A stretch of 64,000 nt of DNA from Xenopus tropicalis (Eukaryota > Chordata > Amphibia > Anura > Pipidae), in NCBI RefSeq assembly GCF_000004195.4, contig NC_030678.2, positions 36,809,701 to 36,873,700 of the forward strand, in the 5' to 3' direction. Below the pieces are notes generated by a model that saw nothing but the letters and a program-made list of their open reading frames with translations, was not told where the DNA came from and searched no databases. This document shows positions 1-11,572 of the stretch, piece by piece (within the stretch, counting starts at the first letter, position 1; each line of letters begins with the position of its first letter). A program made the translations under genes and the position numbers.

Positions 1-312
1 AATAGTCCACTTGTCCTTTTCCAAGGCCCATTTATCCACACTCTCATTTTCATGGCTTTACTGTTTTTGAAACCACAACTTAATTAATTTCCACTAAAAC
101 TACAAATGTCTAGTAATTTATTAAAAGATCCAAATTGAAAAAGCACAACAACAAAAACCACTGAAAAAAATTCAAAAACCACAATTTATTTTTCAGAGAA
201 TGGAGCATCCAAAAAATGGAAAAACCTCTAAAACCACAAAGCAAAAGAAGATCTTCCAATTGGAAACAGCTGCTAAATGACTTCTACATGACCTTGACTG
301 CTTTTAGACTAA
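1..312. repeat. AT-rich MITE, truncated at both sides
   Basis: This stretch matches the element at about 31557-31866 in order and wording: a GCCCATTTATC-like end, then blocks such as CCTCTAAAACCAC, AAGATCTTC and ACTTCTACATGA. The shared order over about 300 bp shows two copies of one dispersed family. The window edge and the next hairpin cut this copy off. No coding signal is seen. The family name is not known to me. Confidence 0.6.
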
Positions 313-321
313 TGTCAGACC

Positions 322-606
322 AGGCGTATGGCGTATATTTTCAGTAAGCTTGAAAATGCTTTCCGAAAATACTGCCATACGCCTCCTACCTGTGTCTGCA
401 CCGAATGAATGGAATACGCTCGGGTGCAGGCACATGTAGCCGATTTCCGCCTAATAATGCAAGACTTTGTGTTTTTAAGCGGATATCAGCTACATGTGCC
501 TGCACCTGAGCGTATTCTATTCATTCGGTGCAGACACAGGTAGGAGTGTATGGCGGTATTTTCAGTAAGGGTTTTTCAGCTTGCTGAATATACACGCCAT
601 ATACCT
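322..606. repeat. 285-bp hairpin element (128-bp inverted arms)
   Basis: Arms 322-450 and 479-606 are reverse complements at roughly 85% identity, with a loop of only about 28 bp (451-478). The best-conserved part includes CCTGTGTCTGCACCGAATGA on one arm and its complement on the other. Such a fold-back is the classic form of a non-autonomous DNA transposon (MITE). It directly abuts the next element at about 608. No protein is encoded; reading frames here are by-products of the palindrome. Confidence 0.85.
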
Positions 607-607
607 A

Positions 608-1004
608 GGGGGAGATTTACTAATCCACAAACGGTCCAATGGCACCCCAATGCGTTTTTTCGGAATGATCGGTATTTTTGCGACTTTTTCGTATGTTCTG
701 CAATTTTTTCGTATGTTCCGCAACTTTTTCGTCGCCGTCGCGACTTTTTCATATATTTTCCGCGACTTTTTCGTCGCCATTGTGAAAAAATCGGATTGGT
801 TATTGCTCCGTTTACAATCGCTCAATACGAAAAAATTGCGACAGCGCCGTAATAGTCGCGCAAAATACGATACAGTCGCAACGGCGACGAAAAAGTCGCA
901 ACAAATACGAAAAATCACGACAGCGACGAAAAAGTCGCAAAATTTTCATTTCCAATACGATTTTTTCCCTTTTGGGATTCGAATTCGTGGATTAGTAAAT
1001 CTGA
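608..1004. repeat. Hairpin MITE rich in CGACTTTTTCG units
   Basis: The ends read GGGGAGATTTACTAATCCAC and, on the other side, its near complement. The interior is a run of short CGACTTTTTCG or CGTCGC variants arranged as a long fold-back. CTAG occurs on both flanks, a possible target duplication. Related copies lie at 42784-43286, 45268-45691, 57979-58278 and 60376-60764. Frames of 100-171 codons on both strands are low-complexity artefacts of the palindrome. Confidence 0.8.
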
Positions 1005-1115
1005 CTAGCATATTTTTTCTTTCAGATTTGTTGCAGTTTAGATGCATAATTAATGGCAAACAAAAAAATGCTAGTTTTAAAAAAATACTAACATAAGTAA
1101 ATGCCCCCCTTAGAC

Positions 1116-1688
1116 TTAAAAGGGTTGTTCACATTTGTACAATATACACAAATCTTACAGTTCACATTGATAGAACAGTCTTTGCCATATACATGGTTAA
1201 GAAAAATGTGCAGCTGAAGAGATATTTACCTTAGAATCACCCCTCTTTCATCCTTATTTCTACATAGACCCTGTGTATGGGTGGGGGTGTATTCAGTGAC
1301 CCCTATAAACGCATAACAGTATATAAGATTTGTGATATGCTGGGTCTGCTTGCCTATGCTATTGCCAGGGAGAATCAACCAATGAGCTTTCAATTGTTGC
1401 AACTGGTTCCAGTGCAGAAGCAACTAATGAATTGGTCCAATAGGAAAAAAGTAAGGGCAAAGCCTGGGCATGATGGTATAAGGATATAGAAAGTTCTCAG
1501 TGTGTCAGGTTCTAAATAGGCCACTCCCATCCCTTCATAAAACTAATCAGAGTGACAGAAGAAGGGCTGATATAACAGGTATAAAAGTAGCTTTTACAGT
1601 GGCCTTTTTACTTTTTTATTTATGGAAAATAAGAGCATTGTTGGTGGTTAAATAAGATTTTGAGAATGAAGGTGAACAACCCCTTTAA
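1116..1688. repeat. T2-type MITE with TTAA flanks
   Basis: The left end TTAAAAGGGTTGTTCAC and the right end GTGAACAACCCCTTTAA are inverted repeats bounded by TTAA at 1116-1119 and 1685-1688. TTAA target sites with TTAAAGG-like ends fit the Xenopus T2 MITE group (recalled family knowledge). The 570-bp interior has no coding signal and no close relative that I could spot in this window. Confidence 0.8.
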
Positions 1689-2957
1689 GTCCCACACTGT
1701 AGTCCATTAGAGTTCCTATTTGCTATTTCCATAATGTTTGTTGAAACTTTAATACATAAAAGGAAAAGAAGAGACTGTAATTAAAATCAAGGTTAGATGA
1801 TTAATTAAGCTGGTAGTTGTCAGTTATATATAAGACACAAAGATGCCTTATGGGGGCACAAGATAATTTCAACCTTAGGTGCTCCATTGGGTGCAAAGTG
1901 CAGGACACAGTATCAAAGGAGCAACAGAGCCTGATGTGGGTAAATACAGGGCTCCATTGATTTTTGTACTCATTTGAACTCTCCAGCTTGCATGTCCGTT
2001 TACTAGTTTAGACCTTAGGGAATAAAGAAGATACTCAATAGTGGGCATTGTATTAACACATTTTAAAGGAATACTGTGATCCCTTTTGACACGATCAATA
2101 TTGTAGTTCAGTGACGCAAGGAATACCCTGGCCTTTTCTTCTACTGGAACAATACAATATACAGTACATGACCTTTATGCACTTCGTCAATAACGGAGAG
2201 GTTATGCACAGTAGAAGACACAGACCAAAACTGCCAGGTTAAACAGAATATTAAAGCATGTTAAAGCTACAAGTGTAAGGGTGTCTCAACAGGAGTACAT
2301 TTTTATCTAACCTTCGCTGCATGCCCTGGGCATTTATATTTAAATCCCCCAGTTACTACAAAAACTAAAAGAGCAAATTAAATTTTGATGCACCATTATG
2401 GCCTTAAAGAAGGACAAGTACAGCACAATGCCAGTGCTTGCCAAGCTGTTCTGTGGCTTTAGGGCTTTGTCTATACTTATACTTTGAACTTCTTTAGACA
2501 TCTATAAGAGGTATATAACCTGAACTTACAAAAAAAAGTTCAACATTTTAAGGCAGAACTTTTTTAAAATATATTTTCAATAGCTGCACTGCTGTAATGA
2601 ATCCACCAAATCAGCAGAAGTTGGGCAGCTGGCTTAGACAACAGCAGTCATTCTTGGGTACAAAGAATGATGTTATAGGGCTGTTGACAATACAACTAAA
2701 ATGCTGAGGTGAAAATAATGGCAAAACAAAAAATAAGTAACCAGTCTGAAAAAGGCTTCTCACTGTGAATACTGTACAGTATACAGAAACAAAAAACAAC
2801 AATGTAATGAGTTTTACAGTTCATTTATTACAGTATATGCTGTAGGTAATAACTCACATGTTATAACTCAAAGCTTTCTATAAAAAACATCATCAGTGTC
2901 CTTATATGTTTTTATTCTGTCAAAGTCATTCAATATATTTATTAGTATTTCTCCAAG
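1689..2957. other. No gene seen; AT-rich intergenic or intronic DNA
   Basis: No reading frame with coding character, splice chain or RNA gene is visible. A T2-like end (TTTTAAAGGAATACTGTGATC) occurs near 2062, but no partner end was found, so it may be a truncated MITE. The rest looks unique. Confidence 0.5.
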
Positions 2958-3010
2958 GGTATCCAGATGTGGTGCACTGGTTAATATGGCTGCCTTGAAG
3001 CACTGGGGTC
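2958..3010 (+). repeat. Short tRNA-like SINE/LINE-header fragment
   Basis: The string GGTGCACTGGTTAATATGGC followed by GCTGCCTTGAAGCACTGGGG resembles the box-A-containing head of fish and frog tRNA-derived repeats (GTGGTKCAGTGGTTAGCAYTG, from memory). It runs directly into a hAT-like MITE fragment at about 3011, so the junction is a composite of two repeats. A downstream part of a similar repeat may lie at 55325-55435. Confidence 0.45.
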
Positions 3011-3194
3011 CTATGTGTAACCCAATGTAAAGCCAAACAGAGACTTCTGTAGGCTGCCAGTCCATATAGAGGCTACCAAATAGCCAAGTATAGCTCTTAT
3101 TGGCACCCCAGGAACCTTTTCCATGCTTGTGTTGCTCCCCAACACTTTTTCCATTTTAATGTGGCTCACGGGTATAAAAGGTTGGGGATCCCTG
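3011..3194. repeat. hAT-like MITE, right part only
   Basis: Aligns by eye with 33064-33234: AATGTAAAGCCAA, AGGCTGCCAGTCCA, TTTTCCATGCTTGTGTTGCT and GTGGCTCACGGGTATAAAAG. It ends in GGTTGGGGATCCCTG, the complement of the CAGTGATCCCCAACC end seen at 32939. Ends beginning CAGNG are typical of hAT elements. The left half is missing. Confidence 0.7.
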
Positions 3195-4866
3195 TTCTAA
3201 AGCAAAAAGATGACTAGATACAAAGTAAATAGATTCAATCACAACTTTCTTGAACATGCCAGAAACCCAAAGACCACAGAAGGCAGAGCGTTTTGCAAAA
3301 AACACTATCAACATGGCTACAGTACCAGAAGTCCCCACATATAATAAGTAATGGTATGTACATTATGTCATTTTTTTCCCACTGGGATAAAACTGAAATT
3401 CAGAAATAGATCAGTGAAACTATAATTTGTTTTTGTTTTTGACAAATTTCAATGGAAATAAATGTAAAGTAAACTTTTGTTCCTGACAGATTTCATTTTC
3501 TATGCAGCTGAATGAAGGAACGCGATCGAATTAAACAAATTAAAAGAGTGCATGTTGTATTTACTTGGAGTCATTTGAAGTGACATATTTGGCAGAGGCT
3601 GGGAATCATTTCACAAAAATGTTTTCGTACAGTACTTCCTAGGGGTGAAAGTATTAATCCAGCGTTTAGAATTGCTTGAACACTCCTATGACTGCAAATG
3701 TTAATAGAGAGTTGAGATGAGATTTTTGATTAAGTGATGTGAATTTTGTGGCACCTTTTGATTGTAGATTACAGCAGCTAATGATGTATTTCATGAGTAG
3801 TGAGGTGATCATTTTTTAGTTATTTATGTGGACCAATGTGTAGTCACTTGTAATATTAAATAAGATAATATGTGAATTAATAGAAATATTAGGTAACGTA
3901 AGCACAGTGTTGATTGTAATGTCCATTTAGTGATCAAAACGCTATTGTCATTTGCAGAACCTCAGCCCTGTGCAAATAATGACCCTGACAGATACTATTG
4001 TACATCACCATAAAAAATCCTTTGCGTTATTTATTTATTTTGCACCAGTGAAATAAAATAGCTCATATAAAAAGTAAAATGTTTTCAAATAATATGATGG
4101 ATGATCTGTGACTAAAAATCAACAGAGGGAGAGAGCTGTTCCATATTTTTTTCCCGACTTGAGAAAATTGAGAAGGATACCTTTTGACCGTGATGAATGG
4201 AAGAAAATAATGGAAACTGTAGTGCTATCATTAAAGGAACTTATGTGGTTTTATTATGATATAACATTCTGCTGCACTCTAAATTAGAATTGATAGAAGA
4301 TAGATTGAGCAAAAATGATGTAGGAGCTTTTAAACTTCTTGTTGAATGTTGTGAAGGGAAATGAGAAAATGTATCAGGTTTTAGAAAACACTGCCTGCAT
4401 ATACTTAAAAAGAAATGTACGTAAATGAAGGTTTTAAGCATTAGCTGGTTAATCATCTCTTATGCATTATGATGGTAAATTGACAATAATAATTGCTCAA
4501 ATGGCACATTGGTATAAAATAAAGTCGACTGTGAGAGATAGGCAGATATAACACTCGTGTGCAAATGTCTCTGTCATCAGAAATTACTTTTATAAATATT
4601 AAGATATCCGTTTGAACAAACTGTAGTTGTTAATACACGACATGTTTTACTGATAACGCTCACAGTTCTGACAAAGTCAACCTTATCTTAGTTAATTTAG
4701 TTAAATATATTTAATACCAATGAATTCCATGCTTGTACATTTCGTTGAATGCATATGTTTCAATAAGTGTAGAAAGAAAACTTCAGTTTAATGTTAGATG
4801 GTTTAGCAGGACCTACTCTAATACCTCATCATTTGTAATTCATCTAATAACGTTTCTTTCTTGCCC
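3195..4866. other. Repeat-poor island, no gene seen
   Basis: About 1.7 kb with no recognised transposon end, no tandem repeat and no coding frame beyond chance length. The composition is AT-rich but not simple. It could be plain unique DNA or could contain conserved non-coding elements. Alignment to other frogs and to chicken or human would decide. Confidence 0.45.
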
Positions 4867-5480
4867 TTTGGTCCTGATTACCTGATTACCTGGTCCTGAT
4901 AAGTCAGCTTATCCTCAGGCTTCTCATGATTCTGACTCATGATCATGACTACTGTCGAGCTGCATCTGACACAGGTGGCCTTTAATCTCTCTTGTTCTAA
5001 AAATGTTTCCTCTAGCCTTACATCTATTGTCAGTAAGTTTGGCCTTGGTGTGGGCCAGAGGTTGTTTTCAGCCATTCCTCTATTTCTGGACTGGTACCTC
5101 CTCTGTTTCCTTTCCCATTATTAAGTTAGTTTCAGATCATCTGAACTGGTGCTTTTTGTGTTCCCTACAGTATTGTGGCTATTATACCTGGCCTTCAATT
5201 TCAGCTTCTTATCTGCCTTATTTGCATCTACCCTAGCCTGCTCCTGAGGCACTGCTCATTGATTCAGTCAGTCTTTGCATTGCCTCTTTGTCTGCAAATT
5301 GCATTCTGTTTGCTAGTATCTGCAGACTCATCAAACTATCAGATTCTACAGATAATACTGCCATTGTTAGGTTCAACAATATATACAGATTTGCTCAATA
5401 TCATGTTGATAAACAAAAAAACAGAAAAGCCAAGAACTCCAGATTTGTGGCTAAGTTAAAGGAACTAGTTAAACAAACTT
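4867..5480 (+). other. CT-rich tract, possible decayed LTR or leader sequence
   Basis: Begins with a short local duplication (CCTGATTACCTGATTACCTGG) and continues as a C/T-rich text full of CCTG, TCTGTTTCC and CTGCTCCTGAGGCACTGC. That style is common in the untranslated parts of vertebrate LTR elements. No TG...CA boundary, primer site or protein homology could be placed, so the identity stays open. Confidence 0.25.
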
Positions 5481-5707
5481 ACATGCCACACCTTGAAAAA
5501 AAACTACAGTACTTCTGAAAAGTATGAAGGAAAAGTTTAAATCTAAGCTCATGCATGGACAATTCTTTAGACTATTCGATCAGGTTTATATAGATACAAA
5601 ATGCATCTGGTACCTGACTTCAAAAGCTCTGGGCTCAAATGAGAGACAAGAGTCCACTAACTGCAGCACAATATTAGTTACTCGAAGCTCAACTTCACTG
5701 AAAATCC

Positions 5708-5865
5708 TTAAAGGCATGCTGTCATGATTTTTATGGTGTACTTTTTATTTATAGCAAATAATTCACACTACCATTTAAAATTTTATTCTTGAACCAACAA
5801 AAGTATTTTTTTAGTTGTAATATTGGTGAGTTGGCAGCCATCTCAGTGCATTGTGCCAAAAGACA
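5708..5865. repeat. T2-type MITE end fragment
   Basis: Starts at TTAA (5708-5711). It matches, in opposite orientation, the right end of the element at 36008-36536: TGATTTTTATG, the block around ACCATTTAAAA, TTATTCTTGAACCAA and GTAATATTGGTG. Only the outer 150 bp or so are present, so this is a truncated copy. Confidence 0.65.
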
Positions 5866-6095
5866 AACTAGATTGCAAAGAAGAACTAAAATAAAGATTT
5901 TCTTAGTACAAAATACAAAAACTGTTATGCTAAGGAACCTATTTTCATTTTCTTGTTAGCATTATCCTATTAATGTTCTTGAAGTACTGATTTGCAGGTA
6001 GACTGAAAAGTATTTAGGTTTAAACTGGTTGTACATTTTAGGGAGATTATCATCATGGAATATGGGAATATCTTGTTCTATTAGTGCGCTAAGGT

Positions 6096-6480
6096 AAGGT
6101 TGACACCCATCCATTTTTGCTGAAAACCAGAGCACAATCAACCAAGAATCAAATCAAATCAAAAGCAAGAAAAGAGAGAAGCTCCAGATTAAGCCCAAAA
6201 CCATCAGCCAGATGAACACGGTAGTAGCATAGGAGCTTGCGCTTAACAAAAGTTCCAACATACAGGCCAAAGCCTTGGCTGTCTTTGTACATTGTACTTT
6301 TATATTACTTTGGCCTGTATGTTGGATCTTTATTTGAGTGCATGCCCATTTGCTACTACAGCAATCAACCCAATCAAGTCCAATGGATGCAGTAAACCTT
6401 CTCCCACACTCATAGCCCTGCCCCCAACACCATCACACCTGTCCCCCAACAGCATCATGCCCGCCCTCTCTGCCTAGTTT
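6096..6480. repeat. Dispersed repeat beginning GGTTGACACCCATCC
   Basis: The GTTGACACC...TTTTTGCTGAAAACC head and the C-rich tail (GCCCTGCCCCCAACACCATC) resemble a common Xenopus interspersed repeat recalled from other frog sequence. Family assignment was not checked. A separate strong hairpin lies inside at 6249-6331. No gene is seen. Confidence 0.4.
6249..6331. repeat. 24-bp stem, 35-bp loop hairpin
   Basis: Arms 6249-6272 and 6308-6331 are complementary with a single mismatch. The core TCCAACATACAGGCCAAAG pairs perfectly over 19 bp. The loop itself holds a small palindrome around GTACATTGTAC. Its size would suit a small hairpin RNA or a tiny MITE core. Nothing in the sequence shows transcription. 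Confidence 0.75.
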
Positions 6481-8019
6481 TAACTCCTTAAGGAGTCCTA
6501 TTGAGTGTTTTTTTGCTGAGTTATTTGGGGATGCTCAGGTGGTCTCCTATAGTGAGAACCCTCATTTTGCTTTTTGCTTTTTTCCTTTTTGGTGTGCCAT
6601 CCTAAACTGTGTTTTGCAGTTTTAACCTATGGCAAAGGTGGTGACCCAATAGTGTGCCCATGTTCAGCTAAGAACTTTCACTACATCAAACATAAACAAA
6701 AATGGCTATTAATAACTAGACATAAACATCTGATAATTTAAAAAAATACATAAATGAATATGAATATTATGGAGACAGTAGAATAAAAACAACCCACCCC
6801 CTTCCCAAAAAATGCGATGGAAAAAAAATTCCATTTGCTATTAATAAATGTCAGTGAGATTTAAATTTCAATTATCTTACAAGTCTAAAATATTAGCCAT
6901 GCTTCTAATAATCAATTTTCTCACTAAATATCATTTATCATATTAGTTTTTAATCTGTGAGCTCTAACAAAATTTGAATCATTGAATTATATTTAACATT
7001 TCTAAATCTCCTAAATAGCAATTAAATAAAAACCTTCCAAAATCCTACAGGGTTTAAAATCTTTGTGGTATAAAATCAATTTCATTCCCTTATGGACAAT
7101 TATAATTGTTTTCTTTAAATTTCATGCTGTTCATTTACATGGAGAAGGCACTGCAGTCAAAATGTTAATAATGGCAATGCAAAATCATTTTAGATTCTAG
7201 TTAGATATATCACATTATCTATAAATCTTAACCCAGTTTATTTGTAAATCTTCTGAAAAGTCATTTCCAATCAAGAAACACACATACAAATATAAGCGAT
7301 GTGTCGTATAATCCTGTTGTACCTGGGTGTACTGTGTCCATAAAGCCCAAATCTTTTGCACACAAATATGTCCCGAATGGAGAAATTTGCGAAAGCATAT
7401 TGATATTACATAATAATAATAATATATCGACAATCAGTTCAGATTCATCCTTGTACAGTTTATAGAATGATGTGGGAACCAATTTGTAGGTGCTTGCAAA
7501 TATGCCTGAATATTGTGCATAGAGAACAGACTATATACTGTAAATGAAATTTATATAAATTCATATAAATTATGAATAATAATAGTTATAAGTTTATAAA
7601 TTGGGTGGAATTAAGTGGGGGTTATAAAAGCTATTCCAACTTCAAATGATCATCCCACCAACAGCTGCCAAGAGTGAATGAAAAGTCTACTCAAGCATTG
7701 TATGTAAATTGTCTTTCAGAGCCAAAATTTGGACATGATTTGGAGCAACACTACATAGTTTTAAATGAACTTTCATGTCTCTTGTGGTTAAAGGACATTC
7801 AGGCAACATGATCCACATTACCCCTGCAACCATTACAAACCACACTTCACTCCTTACAGGTCTGGCAGAGAGTTCAGAACAAATACTCTTTGGCTTTGTA
7901 TGTGTCTCCCTGCCTCACAATGGTGTCCTTCACAGATTATTCTACAAAATTCCACTACAAAACAGACTTACAAATACCTCCAAATCCATCACATGTTATC
8001 TGCATTCCTTTGATCACAA
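6481..8019. other. No gene seen; AT-rich sequence
   Basis: This stretch contains only short AT-rich and TAATAATAA-like simple runs (around 7408) and no transposon end that I can place. No frame looks coding: the 72-73 codon frames near 7215-7482 overlap each other, have unremarkable composition and lack domains. Confidence 0.5.
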
Positions 8020-8530
8020 TTAAAGGAAAATGAAAGGTTAATATAAATTAAAAGTAAGTCTAAAGGCATTATTTTTAAGTACTTACTACATATCTAAATT
8101 CCCAGATCCCTGCTTGCTTCTCTGAGATATGGTGCTGGCAGCCTACAGCAGTGTGAAGAGTACAGTGACATCACTGAAATCTCTCTCCCCTTCCTGTAGG
8201 TGCCAGCGGCAGCCTTCCTATTCTCTGAGCATGTGTGTAACTTGATCCTGTCTCCTGTTCTGAGCTACACATACCCACCAGCCAATCAGAAGCGGATCTG
8301 GCAGAGGGGAGGAGGGGGGGAGGGAATGAAACACATGTGCAGTATGAAACAAGGAGGGAAAGGAAGGGAGAATACCTTTTTAGACATGGCTGCCTGTTCT
8401 AGAAAATGTGAAGTAAGTGTGACTGAGTAAATATTTGATTAGGTGAGCCAAAAGTGTGGCGTTTTTACTAAACAATAGGAGGACTATTGGGCAGTATGCT
8501 TTTTAAATTTTGACTTGCATTCTCCTTTAA
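8020..8530. repeat. T2-type MITE, 510 bp
   Basis: Bounded by TTAA at 8020-8023 and 8527-8530. The left end is TTAAAGGAAAATGAAAGG and the right end ATTCTCCTTTAA. The interior has the mixed style of other T2 copies here, with a purine-rich GGGGAGGAGGGGGGAGGG tract and an AGCCAATCAGAAG block. Confidence 0.75.
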
Positions 8531-8599
8531 ATGCACTTTGAGAAAGTCAATACAATCACAAAACAGTAGCCATACAGTAGGAGTAATTTCTAAAGTCTA

Positions 8600-9180
8600 C
8601 AACTTACTTACAACTGACACCAGGCTTTTCTCAAAACCCCCCTCATGTCCTGATTTGGGAAAACCTTCTACCCCTGAATAAGGGGTCTAAAAGCAAGCAA
8701 CATAGCACACAAGTATTCTAGATGCACTAATCAATGCAAGATCCTAAACCTATGGTATTAAATGCCAGAAAAACTCCATTGTAACTCAAGTAACCAATGC
8801 TGGAGACCATGTGGAAATAGAGGAGACTTTTTTGCACATACGGTGGAGGTACCTGCATTTGTGAAACTGGAATCTTCATAATGAATAAAACCACAGGACT
8901 AACCCACAAACTTACCCTGCAACTAGCCCTGCTAAATTTGGGATTAGCAGACACACCTCCAAAACTGAGAGGCATCATCTTTCATATATTAACTGTTGCC
9001 CGGCTTTTAAGAGTCAGAAAATGGAAAACTCTGATCGCACCCACTGCATTAGAACGCCACAGTCCATGAGCATACCAGATATAAATACTTTTCACCAACA
9101 ACAAATTAAAGCAATCCAACAATATCTGGGCCTTGTGGACAACATGGTCTCAAACAATAAACCACCACCACTATGTTGAT
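8600..9180 (+). pseudogene. L1/Tx1-like LINE ORF2 C-terminal remnant
   Basis: Between about 8790 and 8870 the plus strand reads C-W-R-x-C-G-x-x-G-D-F, then after a frame change H-x-x-W-R. This is the cysteine/histidine motif (CWRCG..GTFLHIWW.C) that closes ORF2 of L1 and Tx1 LINEs. The 62-codon stretch from 8881 contains leucine-rich text ending ARLLRVRKWKT, like the last ORF2 residues. Frames are broken and the reverse transcriptase is missing, so this is a 5'-truncated dead copy. The 3' limit is uncertain. Confidence 0.55.
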
Positions 9181-9309
9181 ATTATTCAGTCATAATGATG
9201 ATCCTATTTATTTGTCTCCCTGATGATTTTAGTTTATTAACTATTTCCTCTTTCTCCCTGATCTACTTTATTCTTTTTCTTCCAACTTTATTACTCCTCA
9301 TTTCTTTGT

Positions 9310-9424
9310 ATTCTATTCAAACTTGTTATTCTATAAAATCTCAATAACATTTTTTGTTGGAAAAAAATCTCTAAGAGCCACAAAAGTTAGTGAGATGTTA
9401 TAGAATAACAAGTTTGAATAGAAT
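9310..9424. repeat. Perfect 27-bp inverted repeat, 61-bp loop
   Basis: Positions 9310-9336 and 9398-9424 are exact reverse complements (arm beginning ATTCTATTCAAACTTG). It follows the LINE remnant. The perfect arms in otherwise ordinary sequence suggest a recent fold-back event or a small MITE. No obvious target duplication is seen. Confidence 0.85.
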
Positions 9425-10027
9425 ATTTGAATATATATGAATGGAACTTTTGCTTTTTACATACTAACCGCCCTTTTAAAAATGTTCTAGCCAGTATTGG
9501 TTCTTTCTGTGCTTGGAATACCAATACTCTGGGTAGCTGGGGATGATACAAGTGCTTCTCTGACTGTATTAGTATTACTTAAATGTGGGTTTCTAGCTAA
9601 ATGTGCTAGTGCAAAAAAAAATGCTTTACTGACTCAACCAATGTTTCTGTAAAGAGATATTTACAACTGTGCATAAAAAATAAACACGGACTTCCTGTGA
9701 ATTTGAAGATTATTACACCTGATTTACTGGTAGCTGATGCTATAGAGTTCAACCAATCCAGTGGGGGAAAATGTGCTATGTATTTGCCTCATACAAAACC
9801 ATATTCTCTGTATCATTACAGAAAACATTCAGTCAGTGGGTTTCATTATTGCAAATGCAGTAGCAGAAGAAAATAGAGGTATCAACCTGTGGCTCCTATT
9901 TCATCTCTATATACAGAAAAAAAGCATTGTCAAAATGTAAACTGAGGCTCTTACCAGGTTCTTAAAAGTATAAACATACCTACAGTATGTGCATCAGTGG
10001 TAGCTCTTGTCTTTATATAAAAAATAA
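9425..10027. other. No gene seen
   Basis: AT-rich sequence without recognisable repeat ends, coding frames or RNA genes. Confidence 0.45.
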
Positions 10028-10258
10028 GGGGCGTATTTATTATGCTGTGTAAAACTAATTCGCCGAAAAAAAGTAAAAAGCTGTGTAAAATAAATGGAAA
10101 AGTTCGCCATCTGAACGCCGGATATTACGCCGTTATTTTCCATAAGTTCCGGTGGAAGAAAAAACGCGTAAAACAATTACGCCGTTTTTACGCTGTTTTT
10201 ACGCCATTTTTACACGGCGAAGCCTGGTGATTTTTACACAGCATAATAAATATGCCCC
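10028..10258. repeat. Hairpin MITE with GGGGCGTATTTATTATGC ends
   Basis: Both ends read GGGGCRTATTTATTATGCTG in inverted orientation, followed by GTGTAAAA and its complement. The interior is a GCCGTTTTTACG-rich fold-back. The flanks are TAA and TTA. Sister copies lie at 54722-54969 and 56959-57192. The ends and TWA-like flanks suggest a PIF/Harbinger-type relation, which is inference. Confidence 0.8.
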
Positions 10259-11572
10259 TTAAGTGTTAAAGATGCAAAGCCTCATTAACAATACATGGTG
10301 GAGTTGAAAGTGAAAAAAATGACTGCAGACTGACATGTTTTTTGCAGAACAAAGAACTAAGCTTCACCCCTGAATACAGTGCTGCTGGCATTTGGCTGTA
10401 TCCAATGACTTGCACAAAAGAACTCTACGTACTGTCCACTCTATAGCAGGATATACTGTATAAACAGGGCTGCCCTGCACACACCCACACTGTTCTCTCC
10501 ACCTTGTGCCAGATTTTTAATCCAACGAAATGTACAAGGCATAGATACACCATGGATGCAAGTACTTATTAAATAAGCATTAAAGGGTGCAATTTTTTCA
10601 CCTTAGTACTCTTGCACATCGTCTGGAGCATTAACACATAACCCCTGCCATCTCTGACAGGAAAACATTCTATGTCAGATTTTACTATTTTACTGTATTA
10701 TATTGCTACAAATATGACTGCATGCTATTATCCTGTGTAGGGACGAGCAAATATATTTTACCTAATATAAATCTGCTCTAAAATTTTTGACAAGTTTTGT
10801 TTTTTTGTACAGGAAAAACACCCTGATTAAGTCCAAAGCATTTGGGGTGAGAAAAATACCCATTGACTCCAATCCATTTGGAGAAGGAAAAAACACCCAC
10901 TGTCTCCAAAGCATTTAGCTTGTGTTGTCAGTCATTTTAGTTCAAGACACATTAGTTGTGTATTAGCCGTATTTAGGTGTATTTAGTACCTAAAGCTAAT
11001 TATTAAATGACTGCTACTGACAAAAGGCAAACTTTGCCAATGTTACTGCATGGACATGCCATTCTTGATGTTATTTTGAACATAAGGAGATATGTTGTTC
11101 TCATTGTTACAAAAAAGATTGTAAACTAAGGAGACCTTACATTGGAAACATGCAGTGGTGTCATTTTGGTAAAGGTATTGCATGCCCAGAAAATCAAAGC
11201 TTTGTTTGGTGAAGACATTTTGCACTGCCCTGATTTCTTTCTGTAATTTACAGAAATGTCTTTTTGACATGCTACATTTTAAAGAGTCTACAGAATCCTT
11301 AATGAGGATAAAGGAAATAAAAAAATAAACAGAGAGAAATGCCCTGGATCTATACATAGGTTAATGGGGTTCTAAACCCAATCACAACACTGTCCCACTG
11401 CACCCCTCCGTGTTGCTATAGAAGTTGTCAAAAAACGTAATTATAGATCCAAGAAAATTTACCAGTGAGCATGTTACTGTCCAAAAATCTCATTATAAAT
11501 GCAAGAGAACTGACCAATGAGAACACTGATTGCCAGTTCTATGTCAGGCATCTTTCTGGTATCTTACATATA
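10259..11572. other. No gene seen
   Basis: Mostly unique-looking AT-rich DNA. The 104-codon minus-strand frame at 11043-11357 has four scattered cysteines but no recognisable domain, no flanking splice sites that I can defend and ordinary composition, so it is not called as a gene. Confidence 0.45.

Noticed and set aside
550..1096. Overlapping frames of 100-171 codons on both strands
   Set aside because: They lie in fold-back transposons built of CGACTTTTTCG units; both strands read open because of the palindrome and low complexity.
2958..3010. tRNA gene
   Set aside because: Only a box-A-like head; no box B, no cloverleaf, and it continues into a transposon fragment.
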